Shown: positions 41,182-51,584 of the stretch, one piece after another
Layout of the letters: every line of letters begins with the position of its first letter
Numbering within the stretch: the first letter of the stretch is position 1
Source of the DNA: Leptospira terpstrae serovar Hualin str. LT 11-33 = ATCC 700639
GTDB lineage: Bacteria; Spirochaetota; Leptospiria; Leptospirales; Leptospiraceae
Assembly: GCF_000332495.1 (NCBI RefSeq)
Contig: NZ_AOGW02000002.1
Coordinates: 200,696 to 264,695, forward strand
Direction of reading: 5' to 3'
DNA: 64,000 nucleotides
Translations under genes and position numbers: made by a program
The notes under the pieces: generated by a model
Seen by the model: only the letters and a program-made list of their open reading frames with translations
Told to the model about the DNA's origin: nothing
The model's database searches: none

Positions 41182-41214
41182 ACTTTGTAATTAAAAATGA
41201 ATATCTGACGAGTG

Positions 41215-41691
41215 TTAAACGGTTGCTAACTCAGTAACTTCTTCTACAGTAAGGATTTTTTCAATATCGATTAGGATGATGAACCGATTGTCTTTTTTAC
41301 CCACACCTGTAATGTACCTAGATGAGATCCCTTTGACAGAAGGTGGAGGTGGGTCCACTTGGTTTGCAGGAAAATGGACAACGTGAGAGACTTTATCTAC
41401 TATCACACCAATGGATTTTCCAGAGACATTGATAACGATTGCCCTGTCTGCCGTGTCCGTAACATTTTTAATATTCAGACGTTTTGCCAGGTCAATCATG
41501 CGAACGACTTTTCCACGAATGTCCATAATTCCCGCAAAGAAACTTTTGGATTGTGGCACGCGGATTAGGTTAGTGATTTTGACAATTTCTTCGACTATGG
41601 TGATGGGAATGGCATATTCTTCATCGCCCAAATTGAATATAATGTACTGCTCATGAATGAATTGGTTTGCCGATGATGTTTCTTTTGCCAT
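41215..41691 (-). CDS. cheW: chemotaxis coupling protein CheW
   Basis: 158 residues. [20 protein letters not shown] at the start, then [21 protein letters not shown] and [18 protein letters not shown], are the CheW beta-barrel landmarks. It bridges receptors and the CheA kinase. CheA, CheY and the rest of the chemotaxis set are not in the window, but a six-TM receptor lies just downstream, suggesting that the two may form a small orphan module. Confidence 0.93.
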   Translation of the reverse strand: MAKETSSANQFIHEQYIIFNLGDEEYAIPITIVEEIVKITNLIRVPQSKSFFAGIMDIRGKVVRMIDLAKRLNIKNVTDTADRAIVINVSGKSIGVIVDKVSHVVHFPANQVDPPPPSVKGISSRYITGVGKKDNRFIILIDIEKILTVEEVTELATV

Positions 41692-41722
41692 ATAACTTTT
41701 CTACGATTTTTTAGCCCACGTA

Positions 41723-42460
41723 CTAGAAGTAGACGTAGCCGTTATAGAAAAAATATGAACCGAAACTAAGAAATGACAACACTTTTGTCATTAGGACAGA
41801 ACGTTTTCTGACAAGAAAATCCAAGAGTCCCGCAGCCATTCCCAAAATTCCTAGAGTCAGTCCTAATACGACATAATCATAATATAGATAGTACACTAAA
41901 CAACCAAATCCAACACCCATACAGATATCTTGTAAATCTCCCCAGACACGTCTTTTAAAACGTAACCAGAGAGATCCTCGGGCCTCTCTGGCCTCGCGAC
42001 GCTCTCTTCGCCAACGCTGGAACCGAGTTTCCCGGACAATACCGAATATAGAATCGTAACGAGTCGAAGGAAAGAGTGCCGATTGTAAGGGAAGTCTGGA
42101 ACTGCGGTTTTTTTCCTGGGCATCAGGGACAAAGGGGGGATAAATTTCGTACGCCCCGCCAATACATGCAAGCATGTCTTTATCGGGGAGGATACTGAAG
42201 TATTCGCGAAAGGGCCAGATCTTCCGAAAGACGGGATAAGCACGGCCAGAAGTAATATCCTTCTCACCTTGTACGGTACCATTTTTAACAGTAGCACCAT
42301 ACATACGGCCCTTCTCTTCTTTGATTTCTACAGCTAACCGAACGAGTCGTTCGTGAAAGTTGAACTCAGCCTCCAGGACATCCCCGAGAGGTGTTTCCAT
42401 GGTAAATGCTCGGATGAAACCGGGTGTGCGGGGTTTCTGTTTCCTCCAGACTTGTTTCAT
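41723..42460 (-). CDS. hypothetical protein, soluble N-terminus and three C-terminal TM helices
   Basis: 245 residues, not recognised. Residues 1-130 look soluble (TPGFIRAFTMETPLGDVLEAEF), followed by an Arg-rich stretch (RFQRWRRERREAREARGSLW) and three membrane helices up to FLSFGSYFFYNGYVYF. The basic stretch should face the cytoplasm. No catalytic motif. It lies 31 nt before cheW on the same strand. Confidence 0.65.
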   Translation of the reverse strand: MKQVWRKQKPRTPGFIRAFTMETPLGDVLEAEFNFHERLVRLAVEIKEEKGRMYGATVKNGTVQGEKDITSGRAYPVFRKIWPFREYFSILPDKDMLACIGGAYEIYPPFVPDAQEKNRSSRLPLQSALFPSTRYDSIFGIVRETRFQRWRRERREAREARGSLWLRFKRRVWGDLQDICMGVGFGCLVYYLYYDYVVLGLTLGILGMAAGLLDFLVRKRSVLMTKVLSFLSFGSYFFYNGYVYF

Positions 42461-42501
42461 AACAAATCTATCGGAGGAAAAAGAAAGTCACTGAAGAAAG
42501 A

Positions 42502-42594
42502 TTATTTCTTCTTTTTGTGTCTGTTGGCTCTGCGTTTTTTCTTACGTTTGTGGGTTGCGATTTTTCTACGCTTTCTCTTTTTTCCGGAAGGCAT
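42502..42594 (-). CDS. 30-residue basic COX24/AURKAIP1-domain protein
   Basis: A gene below the usual length cut. Minus strand: ATG at 42594, AAGGAGG 5 nt upstream, stop at 42502-42504. The product MPSGKKRKRRKIATHKRKKR, then RRANRHKKKK, consists almost entirely of Lys/Arg. Bacterial proteins of this type match the C-terminal COX24/AURKAIP1 domain, whose mitochondrial member (mS38) is a small-subunit ribosomal protein. It is probably a ribosome-associated or rRNA-binding peptide. It is flanked on the same strand by manC, 37 nt upstream, and the 245-residue unknown downstream. A plus-strand open frame over it is a shadow. Confidence 0.85.
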   Translation of the reverse strand: MPSGKKRKRRKIATHKRKKKRRANRHKKKK

Positions 42595-42631
42595 TCCTTC
42601 CTCCTTATATCAAGCCTGTTCTGTCAAAATT

Positions 42632-43702
42632 CTAGTCGAGGTACTTTTGTAAAACTTTATTTTTCCGCATAGTGGATAACATAGCTTTGATATCCCCTAC
42701 GCCATCACGAGAAGTCACAAGAAGGACATCTGGTTCTTCCACTACAATAAGATCCTTAACGCCAAGAAAAGCAATGAGTTCCTTCTGAACGGAAGAAATA
42801 TTTCCCGAAGCTTTGTGGTAGAGAACTTCTTTTCCTTGGTGGTGGTTCTTTTCTTTATCACCAGGAAGGATTCGTTCCAAAGACATCCAAGATCCTACAT
42901 CATCCCAATTGAACGTAGCTTCTACCATCCGAATGCGATTGGATTTTTCCATAATGGCTGTATCGATTGCCTCAGAAGGGAGCATTTGGAAGGCCGTTTT
43001 TAGATCTCCAAAACTCTTGAAGGGAAATCCATTTTTGAGTGGTCCTAAAATATGAGGAGCATGGCGTTCCAATTCCGAAAGTATGGTTTCCGTACGGAAA
43101 AGGAAAATCCCAGGATTCCAATAAAAATTCTTCTTTTTAATATATTTTAAAGCCGTTTTGAAATCAGGTTTTTCAAAAAATGCTTTTACCGTATAACCCA
43201 CATCAGTTGGTTTTCCGGTGCTAATATAACCATACCCTACTTCAGGACGGTTTGGTTTCACACCAAGTAGAACCATTCCATTTTCAGTCTCGTATAGGGC
43301 CTGTTCGATGGTCTTTGTGAATTCTTTGATGGGATCAATAAAAGCATCTGCAGACAAAACAATAAGATTTGGATTTCCAAATTTTTTCTGAAAGTAAAGG
43401 GCCGAAAGGGCAATGATGGGTGCCGTATTTTTTCCTTCTGGTTCCAAGATGAAATTATTAGAAGGGAATTTAGGATCTTTTTTTAGAATCTCTGCTTTTA
43501 GGTTGGCATTGGTTCCAATATAAATTCGGTCAAGGGTTGTGATGGTGAGGGCACGGTCAATGGTCTCACGGAGCAGAGTTTTATTGGAATAAACTTTCTG
43601 GAGTTGTTTCGGGGAATTGGTGCGGGAGCGAGGCCAAAACCTCTCTCCCTTTCCACCAGCCATAATGAGGACAACCGGGGATTCTTTAGGTAATTTTGCC
43701 AT
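42632..43702 (-). CDS. manC: mannose-1-phosphate guanylyltransferase
   Basis: Makes GDP-mannose from mannose-1-phosphate and GTP for polysaccharide synthesis. 356 residues. The N-terminal signature [20 protein letters not shown] binds nucleotide, [18 protein letters not shown] holds a metal Asp, and [26 protein letters not shown] is the sugar-binding block. The C-terminal isomerase (PMI) domain of bifunctional enzymes is absent, so this is the monofunctional form. The spacing to hfq is 52 nt. Confidence 0.94.
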   Translation of the reverse strand: MAKLPKESPVVLIMAGGKGERFWPRSRTNSPKQLQKVYSNKTLLRETIDRALTITTLDRIYIGTNANLKAEILKKDPKFPSNNFILEPEGKNTAPIIALSALYFQKKFGNPNLIVLSADAFIDPIKEFTKTIEQALYETENGMVLLGVKPNRPEVGYGYISTGKPTDVGYTVKAFFEKPDFKTALKYIKKKNFYWNPGIFLFRTETILSELERHAPHILGPLKNGFPFKSFGDLKTAFQMLPSEAIDTAIMEKSNRIRMVEATFNWDDVGSWMSLERILPGDKEKNHHQGKEVLYHKASGNISSVQKELIAFLGVKDLIVVEEPDVLLVTSRDGVGDIKAMLSTMRKNKVLQKYLD

Positions 43703-43754
43703 AGGGTTTGGAACCAGAATTTAGCAAAGCAAACAGAGGAAAACCAGAAAAGAG

Positions 43755-44006
43755 TTAGGTCCCTCCCGCTTCTTTCGGGGCATCTTCACTGTGAAGTTTG
43801 ATGGGTTTTGCTGGAATGATCGTAGAAATGGCGTGTTTGTAAACCAAGTTCTGTTTGCTCTCGTTTTCTAAGATGATTGTGAAGTTGTCAAAACTAACAA
43901 CCTTTCCTTTCAGCGGAACTCCGTTTAACAAGTAGATAGTGAGATCAATTTTCTCCTTTCTTGCTGTATTTAGAAGTTGGTCTTGGATATTATTTTTTGC
44001 CGACAT
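43755..44006 (-). CDS. hfq: RNA chaperone Hfq
   Basis: 83 residues. Sm1 motif [20 protein letters not shown] and Sm2 motif [13 protein letters not shown], including the central-pore YKHA of Hfq hexamers. [20 protein letters not shown] is the helix typical of the family. The C-terminal tail is short. The miaA-hfq order is the widespread conserved arrangement. Indicates sRNA-mediated regulation in this organism. Confidence 0.97.
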   Translation of the reverse strand: MSAKNNIQDQLLNTARKEKIDLTIYLLNGVPLKGKVVSFDNFTIILENESKQNLVYKHAISTIIPAKPIKLHSEDAPKEAGGT

Positions 44007-44027
44007 TGGAAATCCCGAGTGTTTTCT

Positions 44028-44918
44028 CTATATTTTATCTATATTTGTATACAATTGGACAGCGGCTTCGAAGGAAATGGGTGAAAGTAACGGATCTTTT
44101 TTGAACCAAGTGATCTGTCGTTTCGCATAATTCCTGTGGCTTTGGGCCAGCTGCTCAATGAATGTATTACTGTCTATGATTCCATTTAGAAACGCAAGCG
44201 CAAAATTGTAACCTAAGGTTCGTAGGCCTGGACAATCAGGTCCATAACGAGAAACTACTTGTTTTGTCTCCGCTAACATTCCCGTGGCGATCTCTTCCAC
44301 TCGCCGATTGATTCTATTGTAGAGAATATCGCGTGGCCAATCCATCCAATGTCCAAACAATTGGACATCTGGACATTCACTTAAGTATCCTCCAACCGTT
44401 TCTTTCGAAACATCCGACCACAAAACTCCCGTGAGAACAACTTCCAAAGCCCGTTTGATTCGGTATCCATCTTGTGGTGATAAAGATTCCAGAGCTTTGG
44501 GATCTTTTGCCAATAACTCTTCCCTAGCTTTTTCTAAAGGAAGTTCCAAAACATAGTCTTTGGTTTCTTTGGGTACATTTGGTACGGGATACATGCCGAG
44601 AAGAAAGGCTCGAAGGTAAAAACCTGTGCCTCCAATGAGAAAGGGAATTTTTCCTCGGGAAGTAATGTCTTTTATGGCTTCTCTTGCCCAAAGGGAAAAT
44701 TGACTCGCATTGATAGATTCGTCAGCATTTAAAAAACCAACGAGCCAGTGGCGGATGTAAGAGGACTCTTCGTGAGTGGGTGCCGTTGTGCCTACCGGAA
44801 GGTCCCGGTAGACTTGGCGTGAGTCAAAAGAAACAATTTCGAAACGTTTGGGGTCGAGGACTTTAGTGAGGGCGGTTTTTCCGGAACCGGTGGGTCCACC
44901 AAGGACGGGAAGGATCAC
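44028..44918 (-). CDS. miaA: tRNA dimethylallyltransferase
   Basis: Adds an isopentenyl group to A37 of tRNAs reading UNN codons. 296 residues, normal. P-loop [11 protein letters not shown] at 6-16, [31 protein letters not shown] and the later [12 protein letters not shown] are all family blocks. It overlaps the FYDLN gene by 4 nt and lies 21 nt before hfq. Confidence 0.95.
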   Translation of the reverse strand: MILPVLGGPTGSGKTALTKVLDPKRFEIVSFDSRQVYRDLPVGTTAPTHEESSYIRHWLVGFLNADESINASQFSLWAREAIKDITSRGKIPFLIGGTGFYLRAFLLGMYPVPNVPKETKDYVLELPLEKAREELLAKDPKALESLSPQDGYRIKRALEVVLTGVLWSDVSKETVGGYLSECPDVQLFGHWMDWPRDILYNRINRRVEEIATGMLAETKQVVSRYGPDCPGLRTLGYNFALAFLNGIIDSNTFIEQLAQSHRNYAKRQITWFKKDPLLSPISFEAAVQLYTNIDKI

Positions 44919-45421
44919 TCCTCTTCCTCGGCGGCGACCTCCTCTTCTTCGGCCTCTTCTAATTCTTCCGTTTCTTCCATGAGTTCGTCATCTTCTAAAA
45001 CGGGCTCTTCCTCTTCTTCCACTTCGTATTCAGAACTTCGAATGGCGGCCATTCGCGATTTGATTGCGGGTTTCGCCAATTGGTCAGCCCCGCATTTAGG
45101 GCATTTTTTTTCCGGTTTGTGCAAATCGTAAAATTTGGTACCACAAGAGTAACAGTTGAACTTTTTGCCCAAAGGATTGTTGGGATCGATCTTTACAGCT
45201 GGTGCCTTAGCCACTGGTGCCGGTTTGTCCTTAGTGGCAGCTTGCGCTGTTTTCGGAGCCGGTAAGGCTTTCGCCTTCGTAGCGGGAGTTTTAGCGCCGG
45301 CTACGGGCTTTTTTTTATCTTCCTTCGGGGAAGCGGACTTTGCGTCCTTAGTTGGTTTTTCTTTGGCTACCGCTTTTTTCTTGGGCGGGGCCTGCTTCTT
45401 GACTGCTTTTTTTGCGACCAT
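44915..45421 (-). CDS. FYDLN-type zinc-ribbon protein with K/A/P-rich and acidic tails
   Basis: 168 residues. First 75 residues: Lys/Ala/Pro low-complexity basic tail. Then a zinc ribbon [20 protein letters not shown], followed by a second CxxC (CPKCG), with the FYDL-K-P signature of the FYDLN-acid family. The end is very acidic (Glu/Asp, about 35 residues). No enzymatic function is known for the family. It starts the gene set FYDLN-miaA-hfq. The charge-opposed tails suggest nucleic-acid or protein binding. Confidence 0.85.
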   Translation of the reverse strand: MVAKKAVKKQAPPKKKAVAKEKPTKDAKSASPKEDKKKPVAGAKTPATKAKALPAPKTAQAATKDKPAPVAKAPAVKIDPNNPLGKKFNCYSCGTKFYDLHKPEKKCPKCGADQLAKPAIKSRMAAIRSSEYEVEEEEEPVLEDDELMEETEELEEAEEEEVAAEEEE

Positions 45422-45504
45422 AAACGTACTTTTGACAGTTTTGGAAATCCCCTCAGAGGGACAACCTTTTTGAAATTGGACGGTTTTCTCCTGGATGAAA
45501 TTTA

Positions 45505-46305
45505 ATGAAAAGTTTTTTTTTTCCTATGACCCAATTAAGTGTCAATGTCAACAAGATCGCCACTCTACGTAATTCTCGTGGCGGATCCATTCCTAGTGTC
45601 ATTCAAATTTCTGAGATCATTCTTGGTGCTGGTGCATATGGCATTACCATCCATCCCCGAGAGGATGAAAGGCATATCACCAAACAAGATGTATTCGAAA
45701 TACGGGAGTTTTTGAAATCTTACAACGAAAATTTATCGAAAAAAGGAATTCCTAAAAAAGAATTCAATATCGAAGGCGAACCAAGTGAACGATTTTTAGA
45801 CCTAGTCCTGGCAGCAAGACCAGACCAAGCCACTCTCGTTCCCGTGAAACCGGGTGAAATCACTTCCGATCACGGATTTGATTTAAAAGACAAAACAGTG
45901 TTCCAAACATTAAAATCCCTGGTAAAACGTTTCCACGCAGTAGGAATTCGAGTTTCTTTGTTTATGGAAACGAATTTCGAACAGTATGCACTGGTGAAAG
46001 AATTAGAGGCAGATAGGATCGAGTTGTATACTGGACCCTTTGCTTATGCTTACGAACGGTCATTCGAAGAAGGTTTAGCAAGTTACAAAGATTATGAAAC
46101 TGCTGCCCAAGAAGCCCACAAACTAGGGTTAGCTGTCAATGCTGGACATGATTTAGATACCAACAATTTACAACTGTTTGCAAAACTTCCCCATTTAGCA
46201 GAAGTTTCCATTGGTCACAGACTTGTCAGCCAAAGCCTAATTGTAGGAATGGAGACAACAATCAAGGATTACCTTAGAGTTCTTTCGCAAGGAAACGAAG
46301 CTTAG
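45505..46305 (+). CDS. pdxJ: pyridoxine 5'-phosphate synthase
   Basis: Condenses 1-deoxyxylulose-5-phosphate with 3-amino-2-oxopropyl phosphate to PNP in de novo vitamin B6 synthesis. 266 residues. [20 protein letters not shown] is the PdxJ start. [50 protein letters not shown] and [20 protein letters not shown] follow in order. The start at 45505 or Met8 at 45526; neither has a clear binding site. The last 32 nt overlap the convergent lipoprotein gene. Confidence 0.95.
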   Translation: MKSFFFPMTQLSVNVNKIATLRNSRGGSIPSVIQISEIILGAGAYGITIHPREDERHITKQDVFEIREFLKSYNENLSKKGIPKKEFNIEGEPSERFLDLVLAARPDQATLVPVKPGEITSDHGFDLKDKTVFQTLKSLVKRFHAVGIRVSLFMETNFEQYALVKELEADRIELYTGPFAYAYERSFEEGLASYKDYETAAQEAHKLGLAVNAGHDLDTNNLQLFAKLPHLAEVSIGHRLVSQSLIVGMETTIKDYLRVLSQGNEA

Positions 46306-47278
46306 AATACTGAGGATCTTGTTCCAAAAGTAATTTAGCTGCTCTTTCTAAGGCCAAAGCGAGTTGTCCTTCTAGTTTTCCTTTTCGTTTGGCTGATTGG
46401 ATCTCCGCTAAAAAACTTCGGATGGCTTCTCGCCCTTGTGGTTCGTTTCCAGAAAGGGAGGCAAGTTTGAGTTTTCGCCAAGCCTCGGTAATCGCTATAC
46501 TAGGCTTAACCAATCCCGTTGCGGAAGTTACACCACTTTCTGTTCCGATAGGTGCATTTGCTGTGACAACTCCAGCACTAGCACCCACAGCCTGCCCTGA
46601 TTCCCCACGGTGGTAACTCGCCGTATCCCAAATCCGAGAAAAAGGATCCGTTTTCATTTGGTCTGCATAAAGACGGTCCTTATAGGAAAGTGAGGAAAGC
46701 CGGATTTCTTTTTGGACCAAAGTTTTGTCTCCATCGTTCATTCGTTGGAAACAATCGGAAAGTACACCCCGGCGAAGTGTTTCTTTGGTTAGGATGCCTC
46801 GTTCAGCGAGAATTCGAAAGGATTCAAGTTCTGGAGTTTTGTTTTCCTTACAAAGTTTTTGTGCCTCAGTAAAAATTGCCAAAACCTCTCCCTCTCTAGA
46901 ATGGGCTTTGAGATCTGCTAAATTTCCAGATTTTTCGGCCGAAATGCGTAACATATTTTTATATAAACTATCGTTTGGATTTTTTTCTAGAGCTTTTCTA
47001 AAAGCAGTATAACTCTCAGCATAATTTCCGCGGTGGTATTCCAAAAGTCCCCAAGTGTAACATAAATATCCGTCGTCAGTATCACGCGTTCGGCAAACGT
47101 ATCTTAGTCGAGACATAGCATCTTCTCTCGACTCGGAGGACTCCCACGCATCGAGGAGCACCTCTTCCAGAAAAATTAAGGTTTCCAAACTGTACGGATC
47201 CCGGGTTGGGTTTTTCTGAGGTTCTGAAGTACAAAACCCAAGGGAAAGAGCAAAAATCAGGACAACGAATGGACGCAT
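46274..47278 (-). CDS. TPR-containing lipoprotein, 334 aa
   Basis: Lipoprotein signal MRPFVVLIFALSLGFC with Cys16, then a helical protein with at least one TPR motif (YTWGLLEYHRGNYAESYTAF, KALEKNPNDSLYKNML). The rest is a Glu/Lys/Leu-rich helical array with a Gly/Ala/Thr/Val linker (QAVGASAGVVTANAPIGTE). Unknown function; envelope location inferred. Tail-to-tail overlap of 32 nt with pdxJ. Confidence 0.8.
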   Translation of the reverse strand: MRPFVVLIFALSLGFCTSEPQKNPTRDPYSLETLIFLEEVLLDAWESSESREDAMSRLRYVCRTRDTDDGYLCYTWGLLEYHRGNYAESYTAFRKALEKNPNDSLYKNMLRISAEKSGNLADLKAHSREGEVLAIFTEAQKLCKENKTPELESFRILAERGILTKETLRRGVLSDCFQRMNDGDKTLVQKEIRLSSLSYKDRLYADQMKTDPFSRIWDTASYHRGESGQAVGASAGVVTANAPIGTESGVTSATGLVKPSIAITEAWRKLKLASLSGNEPQGREAIRSFLAEIQSAKRKGKLEGQLALALERAAKLLLEQDPQYSKLRFLAKEL

Positions 47279-47390
47279 CTAACCGTCTATGATATACGTG
47301 TGTCCTGGATTTGTCCCGATTTTTTTTGAGTTGCATGGACTGGAAAATCGGAAATTCTTAGGATAATCTATCCACTTTACGAGCGATCCC

Positions 47391-49229
47391 TTGAAACGAA
47401 TTGTTTACTTACTTTCCTTTTTCACCCTACTTAGCTTTGCCCTTCCTGTAGGCTTTATCTCCTGCGAACCGGAAGCCAAAAAAGCTCCAAACCGTGTAAC
47501 CAATTTTACCTACCAAGACTTCGAAACTGTGGTCAAATCTGTGGATAAGTATTATATTGATAAGAATATCAATAAAAACCGAGCATTCACTGATGCCGCA
47601 TCCTTTGCTGTATTGAGTATGCCTCACCCACTTTATATTTACCCAGAAAGTTATTTCAATGAAAGGGAAAAATACGATGACAAAGATGATCTTTGGCCTG
47701 GAAAAACTTTTAAAATTTCCCCTTCCGACAAATTCGTGTTATTTGACCCTGATTATACTCTTGTAGAAAAAATTCAAAAAGAGAAATTAAAGAAAAACGA
47801 AAACAGAAAACTTTCAGATGCAGAAGTTAAAAAACTCATCGAAAAAGAAAAACTGAAAAAATCTGTCATTGCGGCAAAATGGGAAGAAATTAATTTTTCA
47901 CGTAAAGAATTTGATCGTGTGATCTCATACATACAAGACAATTTGGAAACTTACAAAACTCCGGTGCTCAAAGGACTTGTAGAACTTGACGGCGAACTTC
48001 CAGAAGAAGAGGAAGAAAAAAAAGAGTTTAGCATGGAACAAGTGTTTCTTGCTGCTGCCAATGGGTATTTGAATTCTCTTGATCCTCATTCAAACGTTTT
48101 CTTAAAAGAAATGTGGGAAGAGTCCATGGCTAAAATTAGCGATGGATCTTTTGAAGGAATTGGTGCCATTCTTTCTGGTGGTGGGAGTCGTGAAGTTGTA
48201 GTAGAAAATCCATTAGAAGGAAGTCCTGCAGTAAAAGCAGGAATCCGAAGTGGAGATACCATTGTTGCTGTCGATGGTAAGGTGATTAAAAACCTATCAC
48301 TTGACAAAGTGGTAAAAAAAATCAAAGGACCAAAAGCAACCAAAGTAGTTCTTACCATCACACGAAAGGGAAATACCGGAAAAACAGACATTGAAGTGAT
48401 TCGTGATAAAATTACGATTAAAAACGTAACCCATCATATCGTTAAAGAAAATCCTCAAGTTGGATATATCAAACTCACTGGATTTGTAAAACCTGGTCCT
48501 GGCGAAGCACCAATTGAAACTCAAATTAACAATGCAGTAGTGGAGATGGAACAAGAAGCAAAGGATAGTGGTAAACCACTCAAAGCTTTGATTCTTGACC
48601 TACGCGGAAACTCCGGCGGGTATTTAGATCTAGCCATTGATATAGCCGATATGTTCATCGAAAAAGGCATGATTGTGTTCACAAGGACTCCTTTCCGTAG
48701 TGATGAAGAAAAATACGCAAAGAACAAAGACATCACAAAACTTCCGCTAGTTGTCATGATCAATTCTAAATCTGCTTCTGCTTCGGAAATTGTCGCTAGT
48801 GCCATCCAACACCATGGTCGTGGAATTTTACTTGGGGAAAGGACTTTTGGAAAAGCAACTGTACAAAGTTTAAATAACTTAGAAAACAATCCTGATTACC
48901 TACTCAAAATTACCAATGCACGTTATTACTCTCCATCCGGAAAAACCATCCAAGTTGTGGGTGTATCTCCAGATATTGAAGTTTCAGAAGAACCAGATGG
49001 AGGATTTCCATTCCGATATCGTGAAGAAGATATGTGGAACCACCTTCCTCTCATTCCCCATGAAGGTGTTGTAAAATCCAAATTCAATGTAAATGCGATC
49101 AAAGAGTATGCTAAGAAAAATGGAAAGGCGGATGCCTTCTTAAAATCACATGCCAACGATGCTATCAAACCAGACTATATGCTGATCAGAAGTTTGGATT
49201 ACATTGAAGGAATGTTAAACACAAAATAA
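47391..49229 (+). CDS. S41-family C-terminal processing peptidase, lipoprotein
   Basis: 612 residues, TTG start. Signal [12 protein letters not shown] puts the lipid-modified Cys at residue 25. An unusually long helical N-terminal region (about 35-225) precedes the PDZ domain (about 255-335; [34 protein letters not shown]). The protease core has the catalytic Ser in [15 protein letters not shown] and Lys in [11 protein letters not shown]. Probably cleaves C-termini of envelope proteins in the periplasm, tethered to a membrane. Separated by 53 nt from nadB. Confidence 0.93.
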   Translation: MKRIVYLLSFFTLLSFALPVGFISCEPEAKKAPNRVTNFTYQDFETVVKSVDKYYIDKNINKNRAFTDAASFAVLSMPHPLYIYPESYFNEREKYDDKDDLWPGKTFKISPSDKFVLFDPDYTLVEKIQKEKLKKNENRKLSDAEVKKLIEKEKLKKSVIAAKWEEINFSRKEFDRVISYIQDNLETYKTPVLKGLVELDGELPEEEEEKKEFSMEQVFLAAANGYLNSLDPHSNVFLKEMWEESMAKISDGSFEGIGAILSGGGSREVVVENPLEGSPAVKAGIRSGDTIVAVDGKVIKNLSLDKVVKKIKGPKATKVVLTITRKGNTGKTDIEVIRDKITIKNVTHHIVKENPQVGYIKLTGFVKPGPGEAPIETQINNAVVEMEQEAKDSGKPLKALILDLRGNSGGYLDLAIDIADMFIEKGMIVFTRTPFRSDEEKYAKNKDITKLPLVVMINSKSASASEIVASAIQHHGRGILLGERTFGKATVQSLNNLENNPDYLLKITNARYYSPSGKTIQVVGVSPDIEVSEEPDGGFPFRYREEDMWNHLPLIPHEGVVKSKFNVNAIKEYAKKNGKADAFLKSHANDAIKPDYMLIRSLDYIEGMLNTK

Positions 49230-49282
49230 TCTTTAGTCCCCAAAAGGCAAAGAAATGGCTTTAAGATAGAATTGGAAACCAT

Positions 49283-50884
49283 GTGACACGAATTAAATCG
49301 GATTTTTTGATCATTGGAAGCGGAGTGAGTGGCCTCTTTACCGCACTAAAGTTGGCTCCGCTAGGATCCGTAGTTGTTGTTACGAAAAAGGCAGACTACG
49401 AATCCAATACCAATTATGCCCAAGGCGGAATTGCTTCCGTCTTCGATGACAAGGATAAATTTGAAGAACATATCAAAGATACCTTGGAGTCTGGGGCAGG
49501 CCTTTGTGACTTGGAAGCAGTCCGAGTCCTTGTGGAAGAAGGACCCACCAGGGTTCGAGAACTTTTAGATCTTGGTGTTCCTTTTACTAGAAACCAAACA
49601 GGAGAACTTGATCTTGCCCGAGAAGGTGGGCATAGCAAAAACCGAATCATCCATTCTCTGGATAGAACGGGGAGTGCCGTAGAACAGTCGCTACTCGACC
49701 ATGTCCATGCCAACCAAAATATCCGCATTTTGGAAAACCATGCCTGTGTGGATCTGATCACCAAACACCATTTAAAAGACAAAGATAACCTTCCTCTTCG
49801 TTGTTATGGGGCTTATATTGTAGATACAGAAACCGGAGAGGTTTTTCCCGTCCTTGCCAAAAAAACCATATTAGCAACGGGTGGTGCAGGCCAAGTTTAC
49901 TTACATACAACTAATCCAAATATTGCGACCGGTGATGGAGTGGCCAGTGCTTACCGAGCCGGTGCCATTGTCAAAAATATGGAGTTTTATCAATTCCATC
50001 CTACTTCCCTTTTCCATGAACAAGGAAATAGTTTTTTAATTTCTGAAGCGGTTCGTGGTCATGGTGGCATCTTACGCGAGATAGGTGGTAGACCTTTTAT
50101 GAAGGACTATCATGAAATGGGAGAATTGGCACCGAGAGACATTGTTGCTCGTGCCATTGACGATACGATGAAAAAGAAAGGAGAACCACACGTTCTTCTA
50201 GATATTACTCATAGACCAGCAAACGATATCATCAATCATTTTCCTTCTATCTACGAACGTTGCAAAAAACTAGGAATTGATATCACAACAGATCCTATCC
50301 CCGTTGTACCTGCCGCTCACTATATGTGTGGCGGAGTGGCAACAGATTTACTCGGAAGGACAAACATAGCTGACTTGTATGCCTGTGGGGAAACTACTTG
50401 CACCGGGGTTCATGGCGGAAACCGATTGGCATCAAACAGTCTTTTGGAGTGCCTTGTATTCTCTCACCGGATTGCTGGTGACATTCGGTCCCAAGGAACT
50501 TTAAGTTATTCATCCGAAACCGACTTGATTCCTGATTGGAACAAAGAAGGAACCACAAACACAGAAGAGTGGGTATTAATTTCTCACGATTTAGTCGAGA
50601 TCAAAACCATTATGAGTAATTATGTGGGGATTGTTCGTTCCGATATGCGTTTGGAAAGAGCACTCCGCCGATTGAAACTGATCTCGGAAGAGGTGAAGGA
50701 CTATTACAATAGAACCACGGTGTCTCTTGGATTACTAGAACTTCGTAACCTGGTGAAAGTGGCGGAACTCATAGTTCGGTCGGCACTACTCCGAAAAGAA
50801 AGTCGTGGGCTTCATTTTAGTACAGACTATCCGGAAGATAGAACTCCTTCACGCCAAGATACCATCCTATCTCACAAACTCTAA
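49283..50884 (+). CDS. nadB: L-aspartate oxidase
   Basis: First step of NAD synthesis, aspartate to iminoaspartate, FAD-dependent. 533 residues, GTG start. FAD site [37 protein letters not shown], then [37 protein letters not shown] and [20 protein letters not shown], all NadB landmarks. nadA and nadC are not adjacent. A structured palindrome begins 3 nt after the stop. Confidence 0.96.
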   Translation: MTRIKSDFLIIGSGVSGLFTALKLAPLGSVVVVTKKADYESNTNYAQGGIASVFDDKDKFEEHIKDTLESGAGLCDLEAVRVLVEEGPTRVRELLDLGVPFTRNQTGELDLAREGGHSKNRIIHSLDRTGSAVEQSLLDHVHANQNIRILENHACVDLITKHHLKDKDNLPLRCYGAYIVDTETGEVFPVLAKKTILATGGAGQVYLHTTNPNIATGDGVASAYRAGAIVKNMEFYQFHPTSLFHEQGNSFLISEAVRGHGGILREIGGRPFMKDYHEMGELAPRDIVARAIDDTMKKKGEPHVLLDITHRPANDIINHFPSIYERCKKLGIDITTDPIPVVPAAHYMCGGVATDLLGRTNIADLYACGETTCTGVHGGNRLASNSLLECLVFSHRIAGDIRSQGTLSYSSETDLIPDWNKEGTTNTEEWVLISHDLVEIKTIMSNYVGIVRSDMRLERALRRLKLISEEVKDYYNRTTVSLGLLELRNLVKVAELIVRSALLRKESRGLHFSTDYPEDRTPSRQDTILSHKL

Positions 50885-50886
50885 AA

Positions 50887-50974
50887 AACCAATAGAGGCA
50901 AAGCGCCAGGGACCCTAGCGGAAATCCTTTCTCTGAAGAGAAAGATTGGAGCGGAGGGCCCGGTCCTTTTGGTT
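50887..50974. repeat. 88-nt extended palindrome (structured intergenic element)
   Basis: Outer arms AACCAA/TTGGTT, then GGGACCCT/AGGGCCC with a bulged A, then CTTTCTC-TGAA-GAGAAAG as a perfect 7-bp tetraloop hairpin with AAT/ATT extending it. The core repeats symmetric loop sequence AGCGGAAATC and GATTGGAGCGG. On the minus strand the left arm is followed by TTTTTT, so it can terminate the 51071 gene. GC-richer than its surroundings. Confidence 0.7.
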
Positions 50975-51070
50975 AAAATATAAGTTCCATAACCAATTGG
51001 GAGGCGCCCACCTAACTTAAATTTATTGAAATGGGAAATTCTTTGCCTTGTTACCACAACCAAACTACCG

Positions 51071-51286
51071 TTAACCTCTAAGACCAAGAATGGTATACAC
51101 AATTCCTAAAATGATAGGCAAGAGGGAATAACTAAAGACATGTATGAAGTATCCGCGTTTTTCGCCCCATTTTTGTTTCATAGGTTCTAGTTTCCAAAAA
51201 AAACTTGGTTTGTAGATGCGTAGGATGTAGGTGGTGGTTCCGTAGAGGATAAAAAATACGCCGAGGCCAACAGTGATTAGGTTCAT
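51071..51286 (-). CDS. small two-helix membrane protein, 71 aa
   Basis: Two hydrophobic segments (4-21 LITVGLGVFFILYGTTTY; 49-68 VFSYSLLPIILGIVYTILGL) with a basic loop KLEPMKQKWGEKRGYFI between. No recognisable family and no clear ribosome binding site beyond weak AG-rich sequence. Considered real because the segments and loop are coherent with a hairpin membrane protein. It could also be chance. Confidence 0.6.
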   Translation of the reverse strand: MNLITVGLGVFFILYGTTTYILRIYKPSFFWKLEPMKQKWGEKRGYFIHVFSYSLLPIILGIVYTILGLRG

Positions 51287-51416
51287 AAGTCTCCGATTCT
51301 GTAAGCTTCGCGTAAGAATGCGAACTTTCCAAGAAAAAAAATGAGCCTGGCAAGATTTGGATTTCGGATTTCAGGAGGGCGTGGTAAAGGGAGCGTATTG
51401 GGTGGCGGGTCTAGTT

Positions 51417-51438
51417 CCCCACCCTAGTCAGGGCGGGG
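51417..51438. repeat. GC-rich hairpin upstream of the recombinase gene
   Basis: CCCCACCCT / AGGGCGGGG with AGTC loop, a 9-bp stem with one A-C mismatch, inside a GC-rich patch (51373-51438) in otherwise AT-rich intergenic DNA. No T-run follows, so it is not a typical terminator. Between the small membrane gene and the recombinase there is nothing else I can name. Confidence 0.55.
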
Positions 51439-51584
51439 ATACAAGATTCGCAAAAAAAAACCACCTGCCCCCAAGTAAAAAATAACCGCAATTCCATTAA
51501 AAAAAACTTCCTAAACAATAAAATTCAAGAACCAAACTGAAAAGATTCCACCTATAAACTTACCAATGTAAGGTTAGGTGTCCC

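Noticed and set aside
42353..42652. 99-residue plus-strand open frame
   Set aside because: Its Phe/Leu-rich part is the antisense of the Lys-rich COX24-type gene, which has a strong ribosome binding site.
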